NCBI GenBank assembly: GCA_930367205.1
Contig: OV884012.1
Location: forward strand, 149,249,405 to 149,313,404
Direction of reading: 5' to 3'
DNA: 64,000 nucleotides
DNA from: Acanthosoma haemorrhoidale
Taxonomy: Eukaryota > Arthropoda > Insecta > Hemiptera > Acanthosomatidae
The notes below the pieces were generated by a model. The model saw nothing but the letters and a program-made list of their open reading frames with translations. It had not been told where the DNA came from and did not search any database. Shown here piece by piece: positions 45,320-56,449 of this stretch. Positions within the stretch are counted from its first letter, which is position 1, and every line of letters starts with the position of its first letter. The position numbers and the translations under genes are program-made.

Positions 45320-47100
45320 ATACTGGTACTGCCCCCGATTATCCGCACTCGTCATTTACGGTATTTTTTAATAAATAAAAAAAAATATAAACGCCTCAGT
45401 AATATTGATTTGCACTTTATTCAAAAATAAAAAATTGAGATCGACTCCCTAAGGCTTGTCACCCCACAATTCTAGGGCGAGAAAGAAAAATGAAACATCA
45501 AAAGATTTTCTTTACACCTTTCAAACATACACAACATTGGAAATAGGATATCCGTGTGGATTACAACAAATGACCTATTTCATCAAGAAATAATCTAAAA
45601 ATGGATGTTACAGGTTGAACTCAGTTGGGAGTTTAGTTGGCTGGAAGAGTATCTTACTTACTCTTGTCACTCTGGATTGCGTCGTATGTATACAAAATTC
45701 TGTTGGACAAACACCCCCCCCCCCTCCCCATTACTACTATATTTGTGAAATATTTGAGCAAAATATGCGCAGGGATGTAGATTTACAAAATAACTGATAC
45801 AATATAACGCAGGGCAGCATTTATAAACCTCTTACGAAATTTGAAATTGATAGTCCTCAAAGGGAACTAAAGTTGATTCAAGCAAAGAACGCAATAGTTT
45901 AATGGCCTTTTTTTAATGGTCATTTAAGTTTTCAGTTTTATTTTGTCGAACTGTCAGTGTTTCCTTTCATTTTTTTCCTTTACTTCCGGGAATCCTACCT
46001 AAGCTATAATAAAGTTGACGATAATAATATACATCCGCGTCACCTACTAATTACAACATAACGCGGTATGCCTTGGCTCTTCCAGAGAGGGGTAGTGGAT
46101 TTATTTTCGATCCGAGAAAATAAAATTAGTGTTTCCGAACTTTTTTTTCCCCGAATGTGTACAACCAAAAAGCCCTTTGGACCTTCTGCTTATCGCAAAT
46201 GTTCGATTGAAATAAAACATGAGTAGTGGATATGTTTAACCGTGCAACACTGACTGAATCTATTTTGAATGAGAAGACCAACGGGGACCACCGGAGTGGA
46301 CTGTCCTCTCTTCTCTAGTAGACAAATGATAATCTAATACATAATTCAGAGGTTTGATTAGTGAACCCTGGCTCATCTAATGTGACATCAGGATCCTCTC
46401 CTCGTGATCGCTATCCCTATTACATTCTCATGATCATACCAATAAGCCCGACCCGGTCTCTTCGGTAATTGCATTATTGAATCTAAACTACTTGCACGGC
46501 CAATCATTGAGAAGGCAGTCCCTAAGTGGTACGGAATAGTAAATTTCACATTCCTACAAAGTGAAAGGACTCTATATAAACGGCATTTATATTTCTTCCG
46601 ACTGAATGTTCTGGATATGGCGGAGTGATATTGGTCCATCAAAAAATTACCTAGTAGCTTAAAACTGCATAACATACAAACCTATATTTCTCTACCATGT
46701 ATGTTTATAATTAAAACATATTCCAGATTTCCTGTATGCGCAACTTTTAGACTAAAATTTTAAATGCATAAATGGTATTTATATTATTTTATATATTTAT
46801 AATATTTATATTATACATATTTATATTATTATATTAGGTTCAATAATAGTAATTATCAACAAATTTCACTTCAAAATGTAATCTTATAAAAACATTTCAC
46901 TAACCATAGAATCAAATTTAAAAAAAAGATACCTCTTCTTAATAATATAAATAAGGTTAATTTGTTGAATAAAGAACAGTCAACAAATCAGTTAGGTATT
47001 GTTCATTGTTCAAATACTCAAAAATATAAACCAAAATAATTCAAGCGAAAATAATTATGAATTTAAATTTATGCAGAGGATAATTCTTGAGAGTGGTTAT
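45320..47100. other. Non-coding DNA, nothing assigned
   Basis: A 95-codon minus-strand frame (46675-46388) and shorter frames occur. I recognise no domain in them, and base composition does not separate them from the surroundings. Confidence 0.3.
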
Positions 47101-47103
47101 AGT

Positions 47104-47237
47104 CGGCTAGATTAAATGAAATATGATAACTAGCCACTTAATTACAAATACCATTTTCTGGTCTAGGTATTTTATACATGTGTATCCAATATATTTCCAG
47201 TATATGTTTCCGTGTAGAGCAATTTTAATTTTTAAAC
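47104..47237 (+). repeat. Repeat D, short copy at the 47-kb locus
   Basis: These are the first 134 bp of D, up to AGCAATTTTAATTTTT. D is then joined to JB coding sequence at CTGTACAGACTAC. The start coincides with the D start at 47597 and 42081. Confidence 0.8.
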
Positions 47238-47600
47238 TGTACAGACTACTTCGAAGGACATCCCATCTCTCAATAGAAAATAAACTACTTATTAACAAAG
47301 TTATACTTAAGCCAATCTGGACATACGGAATAGAGCTATGGGGGGCAGCAAAAAAGTCGAACATCAAGCGCATCCAATCCTTTCAATCAAAAGTCCTGAG
47401 AACAATAGAAAATGCCCCTTATTACGTCAGCAACAAAACTCTCCACAATGATCTGAATATACCCTACATTCTCGAACTCATCCCTTCCAAGTTCATAAAA
47501 TTCCATAGTAGCCTATCCAACCACCATAATCCTTTAGTACAGTCATTGCACTGCACCACTCATCCCTATAATCCTCCTCGGAGACTAAAACGCCAGTGGC
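47238..47600 (+). mobile_element. JB LINE RT C-terminal fragment, uninterrupted frame
   Basis: It encodes LYRLLRRTSHLSIENKLLIN, LKPIWTYGIELWGAAKKSN, SKVLRTIENAPYYVSN, LHNDLNIPYILELIPSKF and RRLKRQW without stops. It ends at the same JB position as the 41.6-kb copy and passes directly into D. The frame is open from an ATG inside D (47123) to a stop in the next D (47608), 161 codons in all. Confidence 0.8.
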
Positions 47601-48030
47601 TAGATTAAATGAAATATGATAACTAGGCACTTAATTACAAATACCATTTTCTGGTCTAGGTATTTTATACATTTGTATCCAATATATTTCCAGTATATGT
47701 TTCCGCGTAGAGCAATTTTAATTTTTGATATTTAAAAATGGGTAAATTTTAACGTTTTTTTTTCCAACAATTTGAAGCTTTTTCTCTCATGAAAGAAATG
47801 CAACGGGATTTTACAAACAATTGAGGTTCTCTATAACTAGTAGGCTTTTTATCCATTATCAGCAATATCCTAACTTTATACAGGAAATAAGATTCTAGTC
47901 TATCTTCATCTTTTTGTTGGTAACATGGAGCTTGAATATGAGTATGAGTATTATTGTGTATATGTATATGACTGATAAAGTTCCATTGTTGAGTGTTTTT
48001 TAAACTACGAACTTTTTACTTATTAGTTAT
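47601..48030 (+). repeat. Repeat D, long copy at the 47-kb locus
   Basis: This is the longest D copy. It includes the segment with TTTAACGTTTTTTTTTCC and GAAAGAAATGCAACGGG that is missing at 42.2 kb. It ends at ACTTATTAGTTATATCC, where JB resumes. Confidence 0.8.
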
Positions 48031-48575
48031 ATCCTGAGAACAATAGTAAATGTCCTTTATTACGTCAGCAACCAAACCCTTCATAACGATTTTAATATAC
48101 CCTACATTCTCGAACTCATCCCTTCCAAGTTCATGATATTCCATAGTAACCTATCCAACCACCCTAATCCCGTAGCACTGTACTACTCATTCCTATAAGT
48201 CTCATCGGAGACTAAAACGGCAGTGGCCTCGTGACCTGCTATAAATACGTGACAGCAGGAGTCCTGGCAATGGCCAGTTTTTCTAATCATGTCCTGAGCG
48301 TATGTGGCTCTCGCGCTCTTCAACAGCCTCCGCTGGCTCGTATCCGGTGACGCGGCTGACGGAGGAGCGTCCCAAGACTCCGCTTCCTCTTTCGCATGCG
48401 AGGAAGGTAACAACATTTGGATTTGGGAGGTCTCTGGGCTGTTTGTAAATACCGTATGAATGAGCGAGTGAATGAAAAATTGTAAATACGGCATGAATGA
48501 GATCATTCATCACAATTACTTATTGCCCAATAAGGCAGATTGTAATTTTATCATAATAAAGCTGTTTTAATTACT
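48031..48575 (+). mobile_element. JB LINE 3' fragment with complete 3' UTR
   Basis: JB runs from TCCTGAGAACAATAGTAAAT through the ORF end, the full 3' UTR, the hairpin and CATAATAAAGCTGTTTTAAT. It is the most complete JB 3' end at this locus. Antisense frames at 48183-48513 are shadows. Confidence 0.8.
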
Positions 48576-48599
48576 TATATGTATCACAGGTCTCCTATA

Positions 48600-50080
48600 A
48601 TGATTATCCGTTTGATGACCAATCCGATAAGACATATTAAGGGTCATTACTTAAGCACTTTCATGGTAATTAACAAGAATATCAGCTAGTGATTAGTATA
48701 GAATAACTTGTGACTTATGCTTAGTGAACTATGTTTATTGAAAGCCTATCAAATGCTTTATGACCCTAGACCCCCGGATAGTTACTGCTTTCAGACCTGC
48801 AGCAACAACTCTGGAATCTGCTGTGGATGTATGGCCTTGAAATTTGTCTCCTCCCCGCTTCAAATCTCCTGTTAACCCTCAGCCTTGCGCCCAGATCCTG
48901 GTGTTATAAGTTATAAGAGATTATAAGAGCGAAGTTATAACCAATAATTATGTTTCACATAATGCAAAATCAATTTTATTTCCTTAGTGCGGTTAATAAA
49001 ATCCTTTTCTAAGCACTATCCTAAAACCTTCCTTTCTTCTTTTATGTACTATTTTTTTAACTATCTCTACGGCTAAAAAAAATTCCGCTAACAAAAAAAT
49101 GAAACTAAAGACCGCTTGAAACATACGTCGGAATGAGAAACATTCTGCGGGTTGTATATGTTCTTGAAAAAGCCTCTTAGTACAATGTAAATTTAAATAA
49201 ATTTATTAATTAAATTATTATTATTTAAATTGTTAAGACGTCATACAAGTCATACCTGCGTACTAGAAAAACAGCTATTGAATGAAAATTTGGAGATTAA
49301 TCAAGGGATAGTTAACAATGAAATCATTGAAACCCTTAATTATTTGATACAGCTCACTTGCAATTCTACTGTTATAATAGTAAATGTTAAGGAATAAAAT
49401 ATGTAATATTAAATACTTATTTGACATACTTAAATTACCTTTTTAAAGATACGCAGTCCCCTTCACGTGTAGCTGCAATAGCCGAGTTCTAACGTTAATC
49501 ATTATCATATCTGCCATTAAAGCTGTTTTTTTCTTAACTTAACAAACTAGCATAGTACAAAGCAAATTTAGTTAGGAAATTGTGATAAAACAACTGAAAC
49601 CTGTCTTGTGCGATGTGGCAGTAGGAACTGGCCGACCGTTCAAAGTAATACTTGGTGAACCTGTCTGTGCCTGTAATGTCAGCTATTTAAATTCGGTACT
49701 GTTGATTAAGGAACATCTAGACAATAGCACGTATTCTTCCTTTGATTTCATTTCATCAAATTAATCAGCTCGACGTCCTGATTAATAATGTGTAATTTGC
49801 ATTGTATTTTATTCTAACCGTCTAATATGTATCACTTGAATATAATTTAGTGGGTGTGAATGGCACAAGGCCGTAGCGTTGATGCAGGCATTTCCTCACT
49901 TAACAATGTTCATATAAATTACGTACTAAATAAACAAGTGTTTTTAGATTTATGGTGACCTAAAATCTTTCACGTAATAATTTCACGCTGTTTTATATTT
50001 GAGTTAAGTATAATACATTATTGTACTATTACTTATATCCATAAAATAAACTAGAACCTTTGTGGCAGCGGTTATTGAGA
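48600..50080. other. AT-rich non-coding DNA
   Basis: Nothing recognised. A 60-codon frame at 49582-49764 has no domain character. Confidence 0.35.
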
Positions 50081-50089
50081 TAGAGCGCC

Positions 50090-50690
50090 GGTTTACGGTC
50101 AGTACTTAAACTACAGGGGATGTGTCCGCCTGTAAGCTGGTTCGCAAATCGGTGTTTGTGGATCGAAACATTATTATCTCACCTCCTCCCTGAGCCACCC
50201 CAGCACACCAACATAGAGGCCAATACTAAAATACGGTATCTTTATTGCCACGGGCCTACCAACCCACCGCGGCTTAATGTCCCTAAATATTGTGTAATTA
50301 AAGCAACTTGATAGTGGCTGTTATTGTTGGCCGGCCTGGGGCTTTGGCTGCGGTCTATTTTGCAACTGTTCCCCCACCAGTACTGTGGCGTTATCTCCAC
50401 ATTTGCATATGGAATTCATATATGAATTTTACGGTCCGGGGAGGACACTGTTTTGATGATCCCCGGACTTTATGCCCCAGAAATTTCAGTCAACCCGGTT
50501 TTCAGCTTTTAATTGATCCGGGGTGCGGAGGAGCAGGCAAGGGCGCGAGTCAGATTGTATGCCGGCCCATTTATAACAAGGATATTACTCACACACGGAC
50601 ACATCCCCCCTACCACTGCTCTGTTCATTTTTCCAAAACAGAATACACAAAACTCATCTGCATAAAGAGAAACTGACAGCCACGTCAGGA
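50090..50690. promoter_or_regulatory. GC-richer single-copy island, candidate regulatory region
   Basis: It has roughly balanced base composition in otherwise AT-rich DNA, and nothing else in the window matches it. It contains a perfect octamer ATTTGCAT (50400-50407), the POU-factor consensus, running into the near-palindrome CATATGGAATTCATATATG. Frames are open on both strands, as expected in GC-richer DNA, and none shows a domain. A regulatory role is inferred from composition only. Confidence 0.3.
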
Positions 50691-50719
50691 CTAGTCTGAC
50701 ACTTTTGTTCCCTCTCATT

Positions 50720-51560
50720 TCGGTTATTCGTCAAGAGTGCAGCTTCATTTATATTTCTTCATATTTCACATTTTTATACCGAACAAAAAGTTTATTTTCA
50801 TTCCAAAAAATTGAAGTGAGTTTTTTTGTCTGAAGCAAACAATGTTACTGAATAATATTTTTAACCAGAATGAGTTATTCGTTATTTATTTGTAACTATT
50901 GTATCTTAGCCATTTGGTCATCGGCATCTAACAAGGCATAGATTTATGTGGAAATTTTGAACTTCTTTTATAAATTTGATAACTGTATTCACAGAGAGAA
51001 ACCTGTAAATTAGAGCCTATGCAAAATAATACTCAACTATTTGTCAAGACACAAGCTCCTAAGTTGGTTGGTGTAGTCTTCAAAGTAGTGCAGTGAACGC
51101 AGGCTCAATGCCCCAGTCTACATTGTTTTACCTCTTCGCCTCTGGACTCTCTGAGGTTCTGGTACTTGAATTCCCGCAATAATCATATTTTGGTTCGTTG
51201 GTCTGTTGAAATCCATTTGTAAAGGGGCTCTACTTTGGACACGTTGTCGTTCATTACTTTTCTCTGCTGGTTAAAATAGTTTTTTTCACCACCTCAAATA
51301 TATATTGGCCTCTCGTCCTTTCCTTTCCTGCCTCACATATTTCCATTGGATTTTCAATGCTGCCTGCAGCCATCGTTCAAGCGACCCTCTATATATCATT
51401 AATTTCTGTTTGTTCAACATCTAAACTTTTTTTTTTACTATTTAGTACATTCACTTTACTTCACTGCTGCATAAATAGGTGGAATATTGTCGAGTAAATA
51501 TGCCATTTGATAAGAAATATTTCTGTAGCTTATGATAATCATTAGAGTTACAGTCTTCTG
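50720..51560. other. Non-coding DNA, nothing assigned
   Basis: AT-rich, with a moderately GC-richer patch around 51060-51400. No recognised feature. Confidence 0.3.
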
Positions 51561-51566
51561 CATTCT

Positions 51567-51830
51567 TTACAGATTGAGGAAATCATTTTTATATTTTAGT
51601 CTATTGCCCGTTATTTGAGTTATATTGGCTATTTTCGCAAAAGTGCCCCCTTTGTAAATGGAATTTAGTGCCTTACTACTAGTACTGTGAAAACTTGTTA
51701 CTGTAGATATATTTTGAATCATTTTTAGTAGTTTTGTTTGTAAGAAATTTATATGAACCTTCCAGTTTAATTTGTCTTTTGTATTTTGATCTTTTGTAGA
51801 CTGAATTTTAGATGTGGAGAGTTTCACCAT
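51567..51830 (-). pseudogene. Possible LINE reverse transcriptase C-terminal fragment
   Basis: The minus strand encodes DKLNWKVHINFLQTKLLKMI, then SSKALNSIYKGGTFAKI. The L-N-W-x-x-H-I block followed by a K-rich helix and I-Y-K-G resembles the region after the RT domain in jockey/I-type LINEs. No flanking 3' UTR or tail was recognised. It is a weak call. Confidence 0.35.
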
Positions 51831-51839
51831 GTATCGATG

Positions 51840-52240
51840 CAGAACCCTTCCTTCAACACAACGGTGTATTTCTATTGTCCAGTTATTACACGTAAGATTG
51901 TTTCTACATTACGACACATTACGTATCTATAACTCACACAGTATATAAAGAAAAAGGTACGGTAGTAATTTAGTTCATATAAATCATAATAAATCACTTA
52001 ACGTTTTCGTCCGTGTATCAACCAATAATGAAGTAAAAAAAATTACGAAAATTCCATTGTAAATCAGTGTCTTTTGACTAAATTGTTTAGCTGCTAAGTT
52101 GTCATGTCGTCATTAAATGATTTATATACACCATTTTACAACATGATAGGATTTCAGCCCCTAAATAAATAATAAAAAAAATGGCAGAACAACTGAAGAT
52201 GTATAATAGATTCAACATAATTTAAAATATAAATAAGCTT
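51840..52240. other. AT-rich non-coding DNA
   Basis: Nothing recognised. Confidence 0.35.
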
Positions 52241-52243
52241 ATA

Positions 52244-52989
52244 CAGCCGACTCTCGATAAATCGAAACTTAATAACTCGAATTCTTCCATAACACGGATT
52301 TTTTCCTATTCCCTTGAAAAAATCTTGTTTAGTCAAGAAAAAAACAATTAAAAGGGTAACTCGGAATGATTTCACGAGAAATTTTACCTCTATAAGACAA
52401 AGAAACGAGCTATTTACCTCTACAACTCGAAGAAAGCCAAATTTATGGGTGGTGGGGATGCACTGTCGATGAATTATGTGACAGTTGGTCTACTGCGCAT
52501 CATTCCACCCCACTATGCCTCCCTAAAACATGCCGGTTTCTACGTGTCACTTGAGTTTACCACCTCTTTTTAAGATCAGCCACTTGCAAGTGTATACATT
52601 AAAAATAAGTCAACGGAAATTAAAATCTCTAGCTGAACATGAGAAACTTAAAACTAGCCAAGCTGTAAGTGAAGAAAACCAGAAGAAAAAATACATTGCC
52701 GCTAATTTTGGTATCCCTTAGAGTACTCTGTCTACAAATTTGAACAATACGGTGGAACTTCAAAGGCAGGTAAATGAAGGTAGACTTTTATGCAAAACAT
52801 AATGAGACGCGGGATTTCCTGATGTTGAAGAATGCGTGGTTAAGTAGTGCCAAGACAAAAATTTCAGTTTATGAAGTCCATAGTTAAGAGAAAAAGTTGA
52901 AAAACAAACTATTTTTAATTCGAACTATGTATGCATAACTCGAAGCGATTTCTCATTTGCTTGAAGTTCGAGTTACCAAGAGTTGACTG
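52244..52989 (+). mobile_element. pogo/Tigger-like DNA transposon relic with TA duplication
   Basis: The inverted ends read CAGCCGACTCTCGATAAATC and CAGTTGACTCTTGGTAACTC inward, each adjacent to TA (52242-52243 and 52990-52991). This is the TIR and target preference of the pogo group of Tc1/mariner. At 746 bp it is far shorter than autonomous members (about 2-3 kb). It retains only an N-terminal transposase piece. Confidence 0.85.
52603..52770 (+). pseudogene. pogo-group transposase N-terminal remnant (CENP-B-type HTH)
   Basis: The frame encodes SQRKLKSLAEHEKLKTSQAV, SEENQKKKYIAANFGIP, a TAG stop, then STLSTNLNNT. The helix-turn-helix with K-x-x-I-A-x-x-F-G-I-P-x-STLST is the CENP-B N-terminal DNA-binding domain of pogo/Tigger transposases. 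The stop stands where glutamine (CAG to TAG) is expected. The DDE catalytic domain is absent. Confidence 0.8.
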
Positions 52990-52999
52990 TATTAGTACA

Positions 53000-54110
53000 T
53001 ATACATAAAGGTTATAAATTATATAGAATCGTGAAGGGGTAAAACAAGATTCTAAAGAACATTTCCTGACCTAGGAATAATTACAGGAGAGTTAATAAAG
53101 TAGTTAGGACCTCAGCCGATAAGAGTAATGGAAGTTTTAATGGATTGAGTCACGCCACATTGACAATTTCCAACTGGAATGATCAAATCTTTCTAATTTT
53201 CTAAGAAAAAAAAAGTGAATGAGTTATCATCACAGTATAAAAATAATGAACATTCTAGTCACACCAGCCAGCTCCCACGGGCAACAACACTGAAGAAGAA
53301 AGGAACCCTCTCTTTCAGAAATCATGCTACTTAATTCATTATGCAGGCTTTAGCGTTGAGATCAGTATACTTATTAGGTAGGAGAAACAAATCTAAATAT
53401 TAAAAATTACATTTTTAGTTACGATTAGTTGTAATCCGTTCAACTAAAATGACCACTTATTCATATTTAGGAAAACATAAAGAAAAAAACCAACAACTTA
53501 ATACCATTTCTTGGACACAAAATAAATAGAGAACCATTTACAACATGGAAAATCATGAATCATGTGATTTACTTATTTTGATTTTGACTTATGATTCAAC
53601 TGGAAGAGCCTTTTTAACACTAATGCTAATTTGATTGGTCAAATTCTTCGATTAAAATTTTATTTTTAAAAATACTTCACATTCCAAACACTAATACAGT
53701 ACATATGAATATAGGAACTATGAAATATGATATTTGCCTGATTAGATCTTGAAAAACGTGTAACATTTTTACAAGAAGATGTCGCTGAAAATCACTTAAA
53801 AAAAATTTGATTAACTAAAATAATGACCAAACAAATATGTAAGCCTCCTAAACTTTTTTTAAATATTTTCATTACATTACATATATTACAGTCTGTACTG
53901 TGTCCTTTAAAAAAGAGTTTAAAATCTTAAATAGCTAATCAACTTTGACTTAACTTAGGTTGTATTATTGGGGTACTTAATAACTTTTTTGATGAACATC
54001 TAACCAGCATTATCCGATTTTTTTTTTGGATTCTCCCATAAATGTATCAGAGTAATAATGACTCTGCCTTCATGGAAATAAATAGCGATCAATAATTATT
54101 TCATATTTTC
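53000..54110. other. AT-rich non-coding DNA
   Basis: Nothing recognised. Confidence 0.35.
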
Positions 54111-54118
54111 TGGAATTG

Positions 54119-54120
<2 letters not shown>

Positions 54121-54158
<38 letters not shown>
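54121..54158. repeat. (AT)19 microsatellite
   Basis: A perfect dinucleotide repeat of 38 bp. Confidence 0.95.
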
Positions 54159-54161
<3 letters not shown>

Positions 54162-54169
54162 AAAGGTAC

Positions 54170-55600
54170 CTGCTTACATTTAAGGGTATCAAATAATACA
54201 AACCAACAACAGGGAAGAAATTGGTAAACATAAAAAAGTTCTGCAGATAGACAATAGTAGGTTATCAACAATTTATCATTAGCGTTAACAAAAAAAAAAA
54301 AATTAGCTATCGGCTGTTTCCATAGTAATACTAGGTCTTACCTGTTAGACATTCCTGTTTTATTTTTTGAATGAGGGGAACGATCCATGAAACTACTAGT
54401 TTGAATATGGTCGTAAAACGCCAACGAGGGATTCATGGGAGGAGCAGTTCGCAACTGCACTTCCATCTTCTTTTTCGTGTAAACTTGATAGTTGGAAGTA
54501 ACTCTAGATTTACGGTGGAAAATGACATAAAAGTAAAGGACTAGAGTAGGTAAGAGATGAACCATTACCATAGAGCAGGCGTTAAATTGAAACGAGAACG
54601 TTCAAAACTAAACAAGGCCGACAGGAGAACAACAGAATTATATCTCTTTGGACGTAATGTTAGCTTGTTAGGTCTCAGTTATGGTGGCCCATGTAAACCA
54701 TGCCATGGAGGCAAGTATGTAGCCAGACCATAAACCCCCTTGTTAGGAGTACGCCCAGCATTGCTGCCCAGTAAATCCTGATTACTGTGAAATTTACTAT
54801 GCGATTACTTTATATTACGTTAAGTTTAATATAAAATTAAAGCCTTCTTGTTATTAATAATAAATACAACTTCAGGCGAATTGCTTTACGTTTGAGATTA
54901 ATAAAGTAAACCTAACATATAAAGAAGAAAAATATGTGTGCGTTATAAACAAGTGAAAAATCTTATTTATGTAATATTAATAAAAAGTACTGAAAGGGGC
55001 ACTACATACTAATTTTTTCTACTTATTGCCATGAGATAATTCTGACAAGGTCATGGGTTTGGAAATTATTATTAGCGTCCACAGCTATGTACCGCTAGTA
55101 AGAATGTGATATTAGTAAGATAGTGGTAATATTAAACTCTGTAAATACATTACAACGTTAAGATGATTTCCTTTCCCCAAAAAATTCAAGTTCTGATCTA
55201 TATTCTATTTAATAGTCCATGGCTGTTGACCAAAACGTTGTCAACTGCATTGCCAGCTCGGGGTAACGGAGTGCTTTTCTGCATGTGACTCAGGCATTTG
55301 ATCGGCTTGCTCACAATGATTAAACCTATCCTAACCCTGAATCTCCTTCCCAGCTGCCCATACGAATGGTTCAAAATCCTCTAATCCTCAGCACCCAAAG
55401 CCAAAATGTCAAAACAAAACAAAAAAAAAGAGAGGTTTATGGGAAAAGTAACATTATTTATTCTATTTCCAAAGACAGTATTCAATTATTACGAAGTTTT
55501 ACTATTCTTTGAGTGATTAAAAAATTTTAAAAATTTACATCACCATAATGTAGAGTGGTGATGGTGAGTGGTCACTTGGCAAACAGCCATATTTAATCAT
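54170..55600. other. Non-coding DNA, nothing assigned
   Basis: A 77-codon minus-strand frame at 54571-54338 lies in a slightly GC-richer patch, but I see no domain or splice context. The remainder is AT-rich. Confidence 0.3.
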
Positions 55601-55619
55601 CTTGATTTCTGTTTAAATT

Positions 55620-56435
55620 TTTTTTTTTATGTTTAAATCAATTTATTTAGATAAAATTACAATCTGCCTTTTTATTAGGCAATAAGTAATTGAGATAAGC
55701 GTTATCATTCATACAATATTTACAATTCATCATTCACTCGCTCATTCATACAATATTTACAAACCGCCCAGAGGCCTCCCAAATCCACATGGTTGTCACC
55801 TCCCTCGCATAATTGGAAAAACTGGCCAATGCCTGGACTCCCACTGTCACGCATTTATAGCAGGCCCCGAGGCCACTTTAAGTCCACATGGTTGTCACCT
55901 CCCTCGCGTGCTTGTTTGGGAAGTCTCCCTTGCCTAAGTCTTGGGAAGTCCCCCACGCTCCTACATCAGCCACGTCACTGAATAAGAGCCAGTGGAGGAT
56001 GACCAAGAGTGCGAGAGCCACAGACGCTCAGGACATGATTAGAGAAACTGGCCATTGCCAGGACTCCCACTGTTACGCATTTATAGCAGGTCACGAGGCC
56101 ACTGCCGTTTTAGTCTCCGATGACAGTGCTAGGGAATTAGGGTGGTTGGATACTATGGAATCTTATGAACTTGGAAGGGATGAGTTCAAGAATATAGGGT
56201 ATATTCAGATCATTGTGGAATGTTTTGTTGCTGACGTAATAAGGGGCATTTACTATTGTTCTCAGGACTTTTGATTGAAAGGATTGGATGCGCTTGATGT
56301 TCGACTTTTTTGCTGCCCCCCATAGCTCTATTCCGTATGTCCAGATTGGCTTAAGTATAACTTTGTAAATAAGTAGTTTATTTTCTATTGAGAGATGGGA
56401 TGTCCTTCGAAGTAGTCTGTACAGTTATCCAAAGC
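55620..56435 (-). mobile_element. JB LINE, 816-bp 5'-truncated copy with target-site duplication
   Basis: The minus strand runs from the RT C-terminus (RRFG-LYRLLRRTSH, then YGIELWGAAKKSN and NAPYYVSN) through the 3' UTR to an A tract. It is flanked by CTGTTTAAATT at 55609-55619 and 56436-56446. Part of the 3' UTR is rearranged: the block containing CCACATGGTTGTCACCTCCC and the CCACTGTCACGCATTTATAG block each occur twice. The plus-strand frames at 55793-56274 are antisense shadows. Confidence 0.85.
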
Positions 56436-56449
56436 CTGTTTAAATTAAA

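Noticed and set aside
46388..46675. 95-codon minus-strand ORF
   Set aside because: No recognisable motif or splice context; could be chance or an unrecognised relic.
47104..47740. Repeat D copies as a pair of LTRs around an internal region
   Set aside because: The two D copies have the same start but different lengths, the interior is only JB LINE sequence, and there are no TG/CA ends or primer-binding site.
50308..50676. 122-codon plus-strand ORF in the GC-richer island
   Set aside because: Frames on both strands are open there because of composition; no domain, repeat or splice support.
54338..54571. 77-codon minus-strand ORF as a possible host exon
   Set aside because: No family resemblance and no convincing splice sites.
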